From an uncultured Lachnospiraceae bacterium (GTDB taxonomy: Bacteria; Bacillota; Clostridia; Lachnospirales; Lachnospiraceae), in the NCBI GenBank assembly GCA_902777355.1, contig CACYTU010000003.1, forward strand, positions 1 through 64,000: a stretch of DNA of 64,000 nucleotides, written 5' to 3'. The position numbers and the translations under genes were made by a program. The notes under the pieces are model-generated. The model was not told where the DNA came from, made no database searches, and saw only the letters and a program-made list of their open reading frames with translations. This document shows, one piece after another, positions 8,801-16,272 of this stretch; the first letter of the stretch is position 1; each line of letters opens with the position of its first letter.

Positions 8801-9056
8801 CCAGGGTCCAGACCCGCTCCGCTCCTGCATATGTCGTGAATGAAGCCTGCTTGGAAAAAATCGTGATCCCCCGATCTCGCTCCATGGAATTCGTGTCCAG
8901 AAAAGCGTCCCCGTGGTCGACCCTCCCCGCGTTGCGGATTGCCCCGGTGCGGTGGAGGATGGCCTCTGAAAGCGTCGTTTTCCCGGCATCTACATGGGCC
9001 AGAAGGCCGATGCACAAATATTCTTTTCTATTTTCATTTTTATTTTTATCAGTCAT
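5847..9056 (-). CDS. TetM-like ribosomal translation GTPase fused to a NYN nuclease domain
   Basis: A 1069-residue protein. Residues 12-720 follow the TetM/EF-G layout: G1 'AHVDAGKT' (20-27), G2 'RGITI', G3 'DTPGH' (87-91), G4 'NKMD' (141-144), then EF-G-like domains II-V. Residues ~720-920 are a low-complexity Gly/Ser/Ala/Lys linker with repeats. Residues 922-1069 are a NYN domain of the YacP/Rae1 type: 'LLVDGYNIIFAW' with the acidic metal ligand, 'LVFDAYK' and 'VATSDAVEQ'. TetM proteins bind the ribosomal A-site region; Rae1 is a ribosome-dependent mRNA endonuclease acting in the A site. The fusion suggests a GTPase that delivers a nuclease to stalled ribosomes. That is inference, and tetracycline protection should not be assumed. 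An NQNGG repeat interrupts the GTPase domain at 175-202. GGGAGT precedes ATG 9056. Confidence 0.85.
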   Translation of the reverse strand: MTDKNKNENRKEYLCIGLLAHVDAGKTTLSEAILHRTGAIRNAGRVDHGDAFLDTNSMERDRGITIFSKQASFTTYAGAERVWTLVDTPGHVDFSTEMERVLQVLDYAVLIISAADKVTGQVRTLWKLLEHYGVPAFIFVNKMDQAGADREAVYEQIRSELGSACVDLQGEICGNQNGGNQNGGNQNGGNQNGRNQNGGNQNDSDGRKSAGQAVFSAGIQEEIAVCDEELMERFLEGGEITFEDAAALVASRRLFPVCFGSALREEGVDDLLVMLDTLAPEPARGTEFGARVYKITHDPGGARLTWMKITGGKLVPRQQIPESPDEKGLPEKAGQLRFYKGDRFDALQEAPAGIIVAVPGLSGTRAGMGLGTLAGQEGTERLLQPVMQSRLLLPPDQDLYGAYRRLRILEEEDPMLRLSYDEEKKEITIQVMGQVQREILQRLIRQRFDMRVEFGEPRIVYRETIAEPAEGVGHFEPLRHYAEVHLLLEPGEPGSGLIFESRCSVNDLALNWQRLIMTHLEEKRHRGVLIGAEITDMKISILGGRAHAKHTEGGDFRKATYRAVRQGLMMAKSVLLEPDYEFRLEVPQENVGRAMADLQQKNAVFGQPDFTENTAVLCGTVTVAALGNYVEEVAAYTRGAGSLSCSLRGYVPCQNAEEIIAASGYDPELDVRNPSSSVFCSHGAGTIIPWYEVRSFMHVDTGWRFPEEAPAMTEEESLEIAAERARKAAEEREKQCRLLESGSFSSGAAGADGEVSGFAGSAGGSGTSEGSGKGSGSPAKSGAKGPSGKQNDAFKERSQARMAAEKELMQIFERTYGPVKPRAGAETGLFDTQLSPQNSKKNKNSDPWGLENTGGASGKGAGISRAGASGKESGSSQAGVSGKGAGSSRAGASGKEPGSSQAGVPGKGAGTEGKWNKKSPAQQDHYLLVDGYNIIFAWDYLRELAMVDIKSARDKLMDILSNFAGYRSEKIILVFDAYKVAGGPGEVLRWHNIDVVFTKEAETADLYIEKTAHVLAKKYRVTVATSDAVEQIIIFGAGAYRMSAGMLLEEIIYTEREMRERYDIASDED
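6331..6490. repeat. 33-36-bp tandem repeat in the interdomain linker
   Basis: About five imperfect in-frame copies encode an 11-12-residue Gly/Ser/Ala unit (SRAGASGKE, SQAGVSGKG types) between the GTPase part and the NYN domain. Confidence 0.75.
8454..8536. repeat. 15-bp tandem repeat inside the GTPase domain
   Basis: Six near-identical 15-bp units encode NQNGG pentapeptides at residues 175-202. In TetM-type proteins this position falls after G4, in a surface region of the G domain. Confidence 0.85.
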
Positions 9057-9112
9057 AAATCGGACTCCCGGCTTTTATTTTCATTTTTATCAGGCCGTCT
9101 GTACCTTCCCGG

Positions 9113-9285
9113 GCGGGCGGTCTGTTTTCCAGACTGTCTGTCTCCGGGTGCCATGTCGAAGCAGCTTCCCCGGGCGGTTTGTTTTTCCGGCTGCTGTCTC
9201 CCGGTGCCATGTCGAAGCAGCTTCCCCGGGCGGTTTGTTTTTCAGGCTGCTGTCTCCCGGTGCCATGTCGAAGCAGCTTCCCCGG
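9113..9285. repeat. 57-bp tandem repeat upstream of the TetM-like/NYN gene
   Basis: Three copies of a 57-bp GC-rich unit lie 57-229 bp upstream of the start codon, so they are probably in the 5' leader or promoter region. Each contains the CCGGGCGG and GAAGCAGCTTC palindromes. Confidence 0.8.
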
Positions 9286-9530
9286 GCGGGCGGCCTGTTT
9301 TTTCATTATAACGAAAAACACGTCCAGTGTGAAGAATCCAAAACCCCTGAAACTATGGCAGTTAAATGAGGCTGAAACGGAAGCAGAGGCTGGAACGGAG
9401 ACTGAAACAAAGGTACATACGCAACAGCAGGTTGCTTGCCTAATAACCTCGAAAGAAGCATACTATAATTAAAGAATCAACTTTGAGTCTTACACTCAGA
9501 CATGCCAAAAAGCATGAAAGGAGCAATAAT

Positions 9531-9974
9531 ATGGAAATCAAAGATATACTTAAAAGTCTGAGAGAAAAGAAAGGTCTTACACAAGATCAGCTGGCAGAGC
9601 GTGTGATGGTGACAAGACAGGCAGTAAGCCGGTGGGAAAACGGGGAGACCCAGCCCGGCACAGACACGCTGAAACTATTGTCCGGAGAATTTGATGTATC
9701 GATCAACACGCTGCTGGGCAGTCCCAGGCAGCTTGTATGTCAGTGCTGCGGCATGCCCCTGAACGAGGACAGCATGATCAGTAAAGAAGCGGACGGCAGC
9801 TTCAACGAGGACTATTGCAAGTGGTGCTATAACGACGGAAGGTTTGCATACGATTCCAAAGACTCTCTTCTGGATTTTCTGATCGGCCATATGCCCAATC
9901 CGGAAAACCTTACGGATAATCAGAGACGCATGCAGTATGACGGATATCTTTCACAGCTCAAGCACTGGAAATAA
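9531..9974 (+). CDS. XRE-family HTH protein with C-terminal zinc ribbon
   Basis: A 147-residue cytoplasmic regulator. Residues 4-58 are a Cro/C1-type HTH ('LREKKGLTQDQLAERVMVTR', then 'QAVSRWENG'). Residues ~66-105 carry two CxxC pairs ('CQCCG' and 'CKWC') of a putative zinc-ribbon domain often found behind XRE domains in Clostridia. ATG 9531 is chosen because AAAGGAGC precedes it at the right distance. The target genes are unknown. It is divergent from the TetM-like/NYN gene, so that gene is one candidate, without direct evidence. Confidence 0.85.
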   Translation: MEIKDILKSLREKKGLTQDQLAERVMVTRQAVSRWENGETQPGTDTLKLLSGEFDVSINTLLGSPRQLVCQCCGMPLNEDSMISKEADGSFNEDYCKWCYNDGRFAYDSKDSLLDFLIGHMPNPENLTDNQRRMQYDGYLSQLKHWK

Positions 9975-10021
9975 AAAGATATAAAAGCAGGACCGCCGCC
10001 ATCTCTTTGTCCCACGTCAAA

Positions 10022-10063
10022 AAATCGGCCCGTGCCTGCCGCAAGGCTGACACGGGCCGTTTT
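10022..10063 (+). terminator. Terminator after the HTH/zinc-ribbon gene
   Basis: A 9-bp GC stem (10026-10034 with 10051-10059) is followed by TTTT. The A-run on the other side allows bidirectional function. Confidence 0.7.
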
Positions 10064-10067
10064 AATA

Positions 10068-10107
10068 TGTTTATTCTTCATTGCGCAAGACTCGCGAGCG
10101 AGTCTTG
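10068..10107. repeat. Dispersed palindrome, type C copy 1
   Basis: TTTATTCTTC followed by a 22-bp near-perfect palindrome with CAAGACTCGC arms (10086-10107). The same palindrome occurs at 29130-29151, and the TTTATTCT end matches the 40231-40331 element. Confidence 0.6.
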
Positions 10108-10158
10108 AAATATGTTTCTGCATGTTTTTATATGTTTTACGATTAGGATACATTCGGC

Positions 10159-10932
10159 CTAGCGCAGAATTTTCCTCAGAGCTGCGTCAATTTCTGCTTC
10201 GCTCCTGTCTCTGCTGAGCGGGTCCGCGTCAGATATCCGGGAGCCTTTTCCAAACAACTCCCGGGCTCTTTGGTAAATGCGCCCGGCTGAGACCGCCGCT
10301 TCCTCTTTATAGGCGCCGGTCACATGGTCATAGCCCCACAGTTCCTCGGGCGTCTGGTAATAAGAAACCGCCATTCCGTAGCTCTGGCCCCTTTTATTCC
10401 GTCTGCATTCGAATTTCCGAATGATCAGATAAGTCTTCATCTGAAGTGTTGTCATACACCCCTCGAAATTCCTGTAACCGTCTTTTCCGAATCCGGCTGC
10501 CGGTTTCAGCTCAAAGCCCGGGTGCATGCCTCCGTCTTCAAAAATATCCATAATGGCCTTCTGCCTGCGCTGAATAAGTCCATCCTCCCAGGCAGAATCG
10601 AAATCGTAGCCGTCCCGGCGGGCATTGGCGAAGTATGGAAACCATTCCCTGGAGATAAAGCCTGTCTTGTTGTTGAAAAATTTACCGTAAGCCACTTCCC
10701 CGGTCGCAGGGATGATCTCCCGCCACTCCCATGGATCCTGCTCCGGATCTCCGGTCCACCAGAAAAGGGGCGAAACATGCTCCTCCGCCGAAAAGCCCGG
10801 CACCTCATTGGCAAAAAGCGGAAGAAATCCCACTTCATTGATCCAGTTGATAAGTTCGCGCCAGGAACGAATCCGATATGGATTGTCCCATTCCAGACCT
10901 TTCATAATCCAGGTTCCGTTTTCATTTGCCAT
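10159..10932 (-). CDS. AlkZ-related conserved protein (257 aa)
   Basis: Resembles a family of ~200-260-residue proteins in Clostridia annotated as AlkZ-related (distant kin of YcaQ/AlkZ-type glycosylases). Recurring motifs are 'GFLPLFANEVPGFSAEEH', 'WWTGDPEQDPWEWREII', 'GKFFNNKTGFISREW' and 'LWGYDHVTGAYKEE'. It is Trp- and Tyr-rich with no signal or membrane segment. The active-site chemistry of true AlkZ cannot be confirmed, so a DNA-repair role is only a possibility. It lies 89 bp downstream of the GpsA-like gene on the same strand and may be co-transcribed with it. Confidence 0.6.
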   Translation of the reverse strand: MANENGTWIMKGLEWDNPYRIRSWRELINWINEVGFLPLFANEVPGFSAEEHVSPLFWWTGDPEQDPWEWREIIPATGEVAYGKFFNNKTGFISREWFPYFANARRDGYDFDSAWEDGLIQRRQKAIMDIFEDGGMHPGFELKPAAGFGKDGYRNFEGCMTTLQMKTYLIIRKFECRRNKRGQSYGMAVSYYQTPEELWGYDHVTGAYKEEAAVSAGRIYQRARELFGKGSRISDADPLSRDRSEAEIDAALRKILR

Positions 10933-11021
10933 TTATATCACCACCGCTTCATGCCATTCATGCCAGCGCTGCCGCCTTGTCATTCCTGCCTGTTTATCCG
11001 CGTCCCGCGCCCGGAGCCGAT

Positions 11022-12056
11022 TCATGTTGTAAATTTTTCCCAGGGGATATTGACCTCTGCTCCCTGGTTGATGATCTCATCCACGTGCATCAGGAGAGGA
11101 TAATCATCCAGACTGACAAGTCCCCTTGCAGCCAGTTTTCTAACAGCCCTTGCTGTTCTGGTCGCGATCACGATGGACTCGAGTGTAACCCCCTGAAGTT
11201 CCTGCATGGCTTCGTCAAAGGACAGTCCTCTGCCCAGAAGCGTCCCGATCTTACGCGTGCGCCCGCCGAACACTGTCACATAGAGGTCGCCCGCCCCGTG
11301 AATAATATTCTCCGGACCTCCTCCGATCAGTTCGAGCAGCTGTATCATCTCCTTCACACCCTGCCCGAAAAGAGCAGCCTGGGAATTATAGTGCAGAGCT
11401 CCGATCCTGCCGTCTCTTTTTTCCGCAAGGCCGACTGCCAGCGAAACACCCAAGGCGTAGGCATTCTTCATTGCGACGGCACATTCTACGCCCAGGACAT
11501 CGGTGGAGAGGCTGATATGGTAATAATCGGTCGCGAGCAGGGCTTTAATCCGCTTCAAAATCTCCATATCCTTCCCACAGAAAGCGACATGGCTGTCATC
11601 GTGGTCAGCAAGTTCGTAGCTGGTACAGGGACCGCCGATCGCATTGAAGCAGATGTGCTTCCCGGCGGGCTGACGCTGTTCAAAAATATAGGGATAGGGG
11701 ACCAGAGTGCCATCCTCCAGATCAACCATTCCCTTGGTGACAGTCAGCAGAGGCACTTCTTCCGGGAGCACAGGCAGAATCTCATCGCAAAACCAGTCCA
11801 GGCCGAAACTGCTGACCCCGCCCAGGATCAGATCCGCCCCATCGAGAGCCTCAGCCAGTTCCTCAATCTGGTAATATTTGATTCCATCGTGAAGAGTTCT
11901 CTTCAAAGTAATGTGATAATTGTCCACACGCAGCCGGTCAATTATATCCCTGTCCAAGGGAGATCCCACCAGCCTTACTTCATGTCCGTTCTCAAATGCC
12001 GGAAACGTGATCGCAGAATTCATCTGACCCGCACAAACAAATGTTATAACACCCAT
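11022..12056 (-). CDS. Divergent NAD(P)-dependent glycerol-3-phosphate dehydrogenase-like protein
   Basis: A 344-residue two-domain dehydrogenase of the GpsA type. The N-terminal Rossmann fold begins 'ITFVCAGQMNSAI', where the usual GxGxxG loop is altered. 'LLTVTKGM' matches the GpsA core, 'VAMKNAYALG' carries the lysine that is catalytic in the family, and 'HGAGDLYVTVFGGRTRKIG' corresponds to the GpsA GLGDL region. Family members reduce dihydroxyacetone phosphate to sn-glycerol-3-phosphate for phospholipid synthesis. The changed nucleotide loop and low overall resemblance suggest a paralogue with a different substrate or cofactor preference. GAGGAGG precedes ATG 12056. Confidence 0.75.
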   Translation of the reverse strand: MGVITFVCAGQMNSAITFPAFENGHEVRLVGSPLDRDIIDRLRVDNYHITLKRTLHDGIKYYQIEELAEALDGADLILGGVSSFGLDWFCDEILPVLPEEVPLLTVTKGMVDLEDGTLVPYPYIFEQRQPAGKHICFNAIGGPCTSYELADHDDSHVAFCGKDMEILKRIKALLATDYYHISLSTDVLGVECAVAMKNAYALGVSLAVGLAEKRDGRIGALHYNSQAALFGQGVKEMIQLLELIGGGPENIIHGAGDLYVTVFGGRTRKIGTLLGRGLSFDEAMQELQGVTLESIVIATRTARAVRKLAARGLVSLDDYPLLMHVDEIINQGAEVNIPWEKFTT

Positions 12057-12205
12057 GCATTCCTCCTCTCAGGCACACCTTTTCCGGACTCTTCCCGACC
12101 AATCAACAGCGCCGGCAGCGGCCATGCTCACTTTTTCGTTTACAATCTGCTCATTTTGTAAAATATCTGTATGCTTAATAATATTAAACCACAAGATCAC
12201 TCAAA

Positions 12206-12386
12206 CCGCCAAGATTATCTGCCCAATGCCTGCTGCATCCCATAGCTCAACCGCCGGGATTATCTGACCAGTGCCTGCTGCATCCCATAGCTCAACCCGC
12301 CGGGATTATCTGACCAGTGCCTGCTGCATCCCATAGCTCAACCCGCCGGGATTTCCTGCTCTATGCCTGCTGTACCCATCGCTCAA
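12206..12386. repeat. 45-46-bp tandem repeat upstream of purC
   Basis: Four copies (12206-12250, 12251-12295, 12296-12341, 12342-12386), the last diverged. The spacer 12057-12629 otherwise holds only AT-rich sequence and no convincing gene. The array lies between the divergent GpsA-like gene and purC. Confidence 0.85.
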
Positions 12387-12629
12387 CCCGCAAAACGAAG
12401 CATCGTTTTCCTCTCTTATCCCGCGATAGGATTGATTTCGCGGTCCTACTCTGGTTTTTACGTATAAAACCACGCAAAAAAGCCCATTTATTCGTGCCGG
12501 CATGAAAAGTAGCGAGTTTTTTCCCACTTGAGATAAAACTGTGATAAAATGACCATATTCTATTGAGAATCCGGTATCTGCCCGCAGCGCGCACAGATGG
12601 GATATTATTTCGAAAGGAGTTCAGATACG

Positions 12630-13499
12630 ATGAAAGAATACACCCCCGTCAAAGAAGGCAAGGTTCGTGAGATTTACGATGTGGGCGACAGCCTCATCAT
12701 GGTCGCGACAGACAGGATTTCCGCTTTTGACGTGATCCTGAAAAATAAAATCACCAAAAAGGGAACCGTCCTCACCCAGATGTCCCGCTTCTGGTTCAAT
12801 TTCACCAAAGACATCCTGCCCAATCACATGATCAGCACAGATGTCAGCGACATGCCTGAATTTTTCCGCCAGGACCGCTTCGACGGCAACAGCATGATGT
12901 GCCGGAAGCTGAGAATGCTTCCTATCGAATGTATCGTCCGCGGCTACATCACCGGCAGCGGCTGGGAGAGCTATAAAAAGAACGGCACTGTCTGCGGGAT
13001 CAAGCTTCCCGAGGGACTTGAGGAATGCGCACAGCTTCCCGAGCCCATCTACACACCCAGCACCAAGGCCGAAATCGGTGACCACGACGAAAACATCAGC
13101 TTCGAGCAGAGCGTCGAGGTTCTGGAGAAAGCTTACCCCGGCAAGGGCAGGGAGTACGCTGAGAAGATCCGCGACTGCACCATCGCCCTCTACAAAAAGT
13201 GCGCGGAATACGCAAGGACACGCGGCATCATCATTGCCGACACAAAATTTGAATTCGGTCTGGATGAGAAGGGCAACGTCGTCCTGGGCGACGAAATGCT
13301 CACTCCTGACAGCAGCCGCTTCTGGCCCGCCGAAGGCTACGAGCCCGGCCACGGCCAGCCCTCCTTCGACAAGCAGTTCGTCCGCGACTGGCTCAAGGCC
13401 AATCCCGACAGTGACTACAAGCTTCCTCAAGACGTCATCGACAAGACTATCGACAAGTACGAAGAAGCCTACACACTCCTGACCGGCCTTAAACTCTGA
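12630..13499 (+). CDS. purC: Phosphoribosylaminoimidazole-succinocarboxamide synthase
   Basis: SAICAR synthetase, the ATP-dependent step joining aspartate to CAIR in de novo purine synthesis. The 289-residue protein has the expected start 'EGKVREIYDVGDSLIMVATD', the signature 'IECIVRGYITGSGWESYKK', 'TKAEIGDHDENIS', and the C-terminal 'GDEMLTPDSSRFWP' followed by 'PSFDKQFVRDWL'. ATG 12630 is preferred over 12597 because AAAGGAG sits 10 nt upstream. It is isolated from other pur genes here. The final codons (LLTGLKL, stop) form the first unit of a 17-bp tandem array that continues past the gene. Confidence 0.97.
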   Translation: MKEYTPVKEGKVREIYDVGDSLIMVATDRISAFDVILKNKITKKGTVLTQMSRFWFNFTKDILPNHMISTDVSDMPEFFRQDRFDGNSMMCRKLRMLPIECIVRGYITGSGWESYKKNGTVCGIKLPEGLEECAQLPEPIYTPSTKAEIGDHDENISFEQSVEVLEKAYPGKGREYAEKIRDCTIALYKKCAEYARTRGIIIADTKFEFGLDEKGNVVLGDEMLTPDSSRFWPAEGYEPGHGQPSFDKQFVRDWLKANPDSDYKLPQDVIDKTIDKYEEAYTLLTGLKL

Positions 13500-13598
13500 G
13501 CGGCCTTAAGCTCTGACCGGCCTTAAACTCTGACCGGCCTTAAGCTCTGACCGGCCTTAAACTCTGACCGGCCTTAAGCTCTGACCGGCCTTAAACTC
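13480..13598. repeat. 17-bp tandem repeat starting inside the purC 3' end
   Basis: Seven head-to-tail copies of a 17-bp unit (core TGACCGGCCTTAARCTC). Copies alternate A and G at one position, so there is a 34-bp higher-order pattern. The first copy is purC coding sequence and the second opens with the purC stop codon TGA. Confidence 0.95.
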
Positions 13599-13665
13599 TT
13601 GTCGCCCTAAGACTGTAAAAAACAATCTGCCAAACAGGCTGCCAAACGTAAATATTTTATCAAAC

Positions 13666-13703
13666 TCGCCCCTTTACCGGACACGGTAAAGGGGTTTTTC
13701 TTT
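13666..13703 (+). terminator. purC terminator
   Basis: The stem CCCTTTACCG/CGGTAAAGG with a 4-nt loop is followed by a T5 tract. It follows the 17-bp array. Confidence 0.85.
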
Positions 13704-13728
13704 CCCAAGGAACATACAACAAAATCCT

Positions 13729-13890
13729 TTTTCTGTCCTCAGGCCACACAACAAAGGCGCTTTTCTGCCCTCACCGGCATACGATAGAATCATTTTTCTG
13801 TCCTCACCCTCACAATATAGCCGCTTTTCTGTCCTCGCCGACATACGATAAATCAGTTTTTCTGTCATCAGGCCATTTAATATAGTTTTT
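13729..13890. repeat. ~33-bp degenerate tandem repeat between purC and aldA
   Basis: Five imperfect copies, each with TTTTTCTGTCCTCA followed by a CATACGATA-like stretch. The rest of the spacer 13704-14168 holds only the aldA promoter and leader. Confidence 0.7.
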
Positions 13891-13985
13891 TATAGCGCTG
13901 CGGGGAGCACCACAAGAACACACCCTTCAAAGATACGTGCTCTCGTGACAATTAAGATTTTTAGCATCATTTAGTCATACAATTC

Positions 13986-14014
13986 TTGAAAAACCGTCAA
14001 AGCAGACGTACAAT
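13986..14014 (+). promoter_or_regulatory. aldA promoter
   Basis: TTGAAA (13986-13991), a 17-bp spacer and TACAAT (14009-14014), giving a leader of ~150 nt before ATG 14169. Confidence 0.65.
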
Positions 14015-14168
14015 TTTAGTATGGTTTTGAAGGAAAACTGTGATTTACAGCAGCTTTCCGCACCCGTTGTTTTTCTGCTGTTCACCCGGATTATCCATTA
14101 TCTGCAAAGAACCCCTGCAGCCCCCGGGAACAGCAGGATTGTCACCATTTTTCAGACGGGAGGTTATC

Positions 14169-15620
14169 ATGAGAACTTACGAGTTGTTTATCAATGGCGA
14201 GTTCATTCCGAACGGAGACCGCGAAATGCTGCAGGTCATCAACCCTGCTACAGAAGAGGTGATCTCTGAGGTGCCCAAAGCAACAGCAGCTGATGTAGAG
14301 GCTGCGATAGACGCGGCAGCCGCCGCGCAGAAAGCGTGGGCCAAAACGCCGCCGATCGTGCGCGCAGGCTACATCCGTGAGCTGGCGCAGCTGGTTGCAG
14401 ACAACCGCGAGCTGTTCGCAAGAACCAACTCGGAAGAAATGGGCAAGCCGCTGGCACAATCCATGGACGAAGCCGGATGGCTGACAGAATACCTCAACTA
14501 TTTTGCGGAAATGGCCCGTCATATCAAGGGACAGATCATTCCATCCGACCGCCCCAACGAAAATATTTTCATGTATAAGATGCCTCTTGGCGTCGTAGCC
14601 GGCATCATGCCCTGGAACTTCCCGCTCTTCCTGATCGGCCGTAAGGTAGCTCCTGTTCTGATGGCAGGCTGCACAGTAGTACTTAAACCCTCCAGTGACT
14701 CCCCCAACGGCTGCTATGAGTTCGCGAAGCTGGTTGAGAAGAGCTCCCTTCCCAAGGGCGTCATCAACGTGATCACCGGATCCGGCGCCGTTGTGGGCGA
14801 CATGCTTGCCTCCAGCCCCAAAGTACAGATGGTCTCCATGACGGGATCCACGGCAGCCGGCAAAAAGATTATGGAAAGAGCCGCCGCCAATGTCACAAAG
14901 GTCTCTCTGGAACTGGGAGGCAAGGCTCCGGTCATCGTCATGAACGACTGCAAGCTGGATGAGACAGTCGAGCATGTCTACAATTCCCGTATCATCAACA
15001 CCGGCCAGGCCTGCAACTGCGCAGAGCGCATCTATGTGCAGGAAGGCATTTACGAGGAATTTGTCAAAAAGATCGTCGCCCGCTTTGAGAAGACCACCTA
15101 CGGCAATCCTCTGGAAGGTGCCTTCGACATGGGACCCATGGTCAACAAGGCACAGCAGCAGCACGTCGACGAGCTGGTCAAGAGTGCGATCGCTGACGGC
15201 GCGACGGTATGCTGCGGCGGACATCCCACAACTGTAAACGGCAAGGGCTATTTCTATGAGCCTACCGTCATCACAGGCTGCGCACACGGTACCAGGATCA
15301 TGACTGAAGAGATCTTCGGACCCGTCCTGCCGATCACGACTTTTAAGACTTTCGATGAGGTGATCGAAAAAGCAAACGACTGCATTTTCGGTCTGACCTC
15401 CTCCATCTATTCCACCAACTGGGATATCATCATGCGCGCTCTCAACGAACTGCACTATGGTGAGACCTATGTCAACCGCGAGCACTTCGAAGCATTCCAG
15501 GGCTTCCATGCAGGCGTCCGCCAGTCCGGCCTGGGCGGCGACGACGGCGAACTCGGCCTTGAAGAATTCCTCGAGACCCATGTCTGCTACGTTGACTACG
15601 ACCTCAATGCCCAGGGATAA
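14169..15620 (+). CDS. aldA: Lactaldehyde/glycolaldehyde-type aldehyde dehydrogenase
   Basis: A 483-residue NAD(P)-dependent aldehyde dehydrogenase very close in layout to E. coli AldA, which oxidises L-lactaldehyde (from fucose and rhamnose breakdown) and glycolaldehyde. Diagnostic stretches are 'GIMPWNFPLF', the catalytic Glu motif 'LELGGKAPV', the catalytic Cys in 'NTGQACNCAERIYVQEGIY', 'EEIFGPVLPI', and the C-terminal 'YVNREHFEAFQGFHAGVRQS' typical of AldA. ATG 14169 has CGGGAGG just upstream; in-frame codons back to 14040 lack a site. No sugar catabolic genes are adjacent, so the physiological substrate is inferred from the subfamily only. Confidence 0.88.
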   Translation: MRTYELFINGEFIPNGDREMLQVINPATEEVISEVPKATAADVEAAIDAAAAAQKAWAKTPPIVRAGYIRELAQLVADNRELFARTNSEEMGKPLAQSMDEAGWLTEYLNYFAEMARHIKGQIIPSDRPNENIFMYKMPLGVVAGIMPWNFPLFLIGRKVAPVLMAGCTVVLKPSSDSPNGCYEFAKLVEKSSLPKGVINVITGSGAVVGDMLASSPKVQMVSMTGSTAAGKKIMERAAANVTKVSLELGGKAPVIVMNDCKLDETVEHVYNSRIINTGQACNCAERIYVQEGIYEEFVKKIVARFEKTTYGNPLEGAFDMGPMVNKAQQQHVDELVKSAIADGATVCCGGHPTTVNGKGYFYEPTVITGCAHGTRIMTEEIFGPVLPITTFKTFDEVIEKANDCIFGLTSSIYSTNWDIIMRALNELHYGETYVNREHFEAFQGFHAGVRQSGLGGDDGELGLEEFLETHVCYVDYDLNAQG

Positions 15621-15770
15621 AAACTTCAAATGGGGCACATGAGCTCCGCCCCATGAACCTCAACGCCTGGGGATAAAAACCGCAGATAGGGCACATGAGC
15701 TCCGCCCCATAAACTTCAACGCCCAAGGATAAAAACCGCAGACGGCGCAAAGAGCTCCGCCCCACGAACA
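15603..15770. repeat. 56-bp tandem repeat starting inside the aldA 3' end
   Basis: Three copies of a ~56-bp unit at about 15603, 15659 and 15714. The first includes the last aldA codons (LNAQG, stop); the others recopy that tail plus the downstream flank with its GAGCTC-containing palindrome. Confidence 0.85.
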
Positions 15771-15814
15771 ATCTGTTTGGAAATCTTTTTTGACAGAATT
15801 CAACATTCCCCACT

Positions 15815-15863
15815 AAAAAACCCTTTTACCGGCCTGATCTTCATCCGGTAAAAGGGTTTTTCA
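15815..15863 (+). terminator. aldA terminator
   Basis: The stem ACCCTTTTACCGG/CCGGTAAAAGGGT with a 12-nt loop is followed by TTTTT, after the 56-bp array. Confidence 0.85.
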
Positions 15864-15960
15864 TATTTGTGGTTATGATCGTACGTTCACAAACATAATG
15901 CTTTTCTCCTACATGGGACTTATGCACAAAAAAGGGCAGGCAGAGTAAGAGCAATGCAAC

Positions 15961-16238
15961 TGCGCGGGACAATGGGACAATCAGAGCCGGAGCGGCTCTT
16001 CATCTCAAGACGATAGGACTCGGCACCGGAATAGCTCTCCTGCGCGGGACAATCGGACAATCAGAGCCGGAGCGGCTCTTCATCTCAAGACGATAGGACT
16101 CTGCACCGGAATAGCTCTCCTGCGCGGGACAATGGGACAGTCAGAGCCGGAGCGGCTCTTCAACTCAAGACGATAGGACGTCGGCGCCGGAATAGCTCTC
16201 CTGCGCGGGACAATGGGACAATCAGAGCCGGAGCGGGA
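15961..16238. repeat. 80-bp tandem repeat between aldA and the transketolase genes
   Basis: Three full copies (15961-16040, 16041-16120, 16121-16201) and a partial fourth to 16238. Each contains the hairpin AGAGCCggagcGGCTCT. No gene is visible in 15864-16558. Confidence 0.9.
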
Positions 16239-16272
16239 CTATATCCTGGCGGACAGAATGAGATGAACGCCT

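Noticed and set aside
5847..9056. Calling this gene a tetracycline-resistance determinant
   Set aside because: The GTPase part is TetM-like, but the NYN fusion, chromosomal setting and divergence do not support a resistance claim from sequence alone.
9049..9321. 90-codon frame over the 57-bp array upstream of the TetM-like/NYN gene
   Set aside because: The openness comes from a repeat unit divisible by three; no start signal is present.
12621..13430. Long antisense open frame opposite purC
   Set aside because: It mirrors the purC codons, has no ribosome-binding site and no recognisable family.
13480..13598. Short regular repeats that could be taken for a CRISPR array (also 58391-58564)
   Set aside because: Units are directly head to tail with no unique spacers, and no cas genes are in the window.
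14142..15638. 498-codon open frame antisense to aldA
   Set aside because: High-GC third positions of aldA leave the opposite strand open. The content is Asp/His/Val-rich and unlike any protein family.
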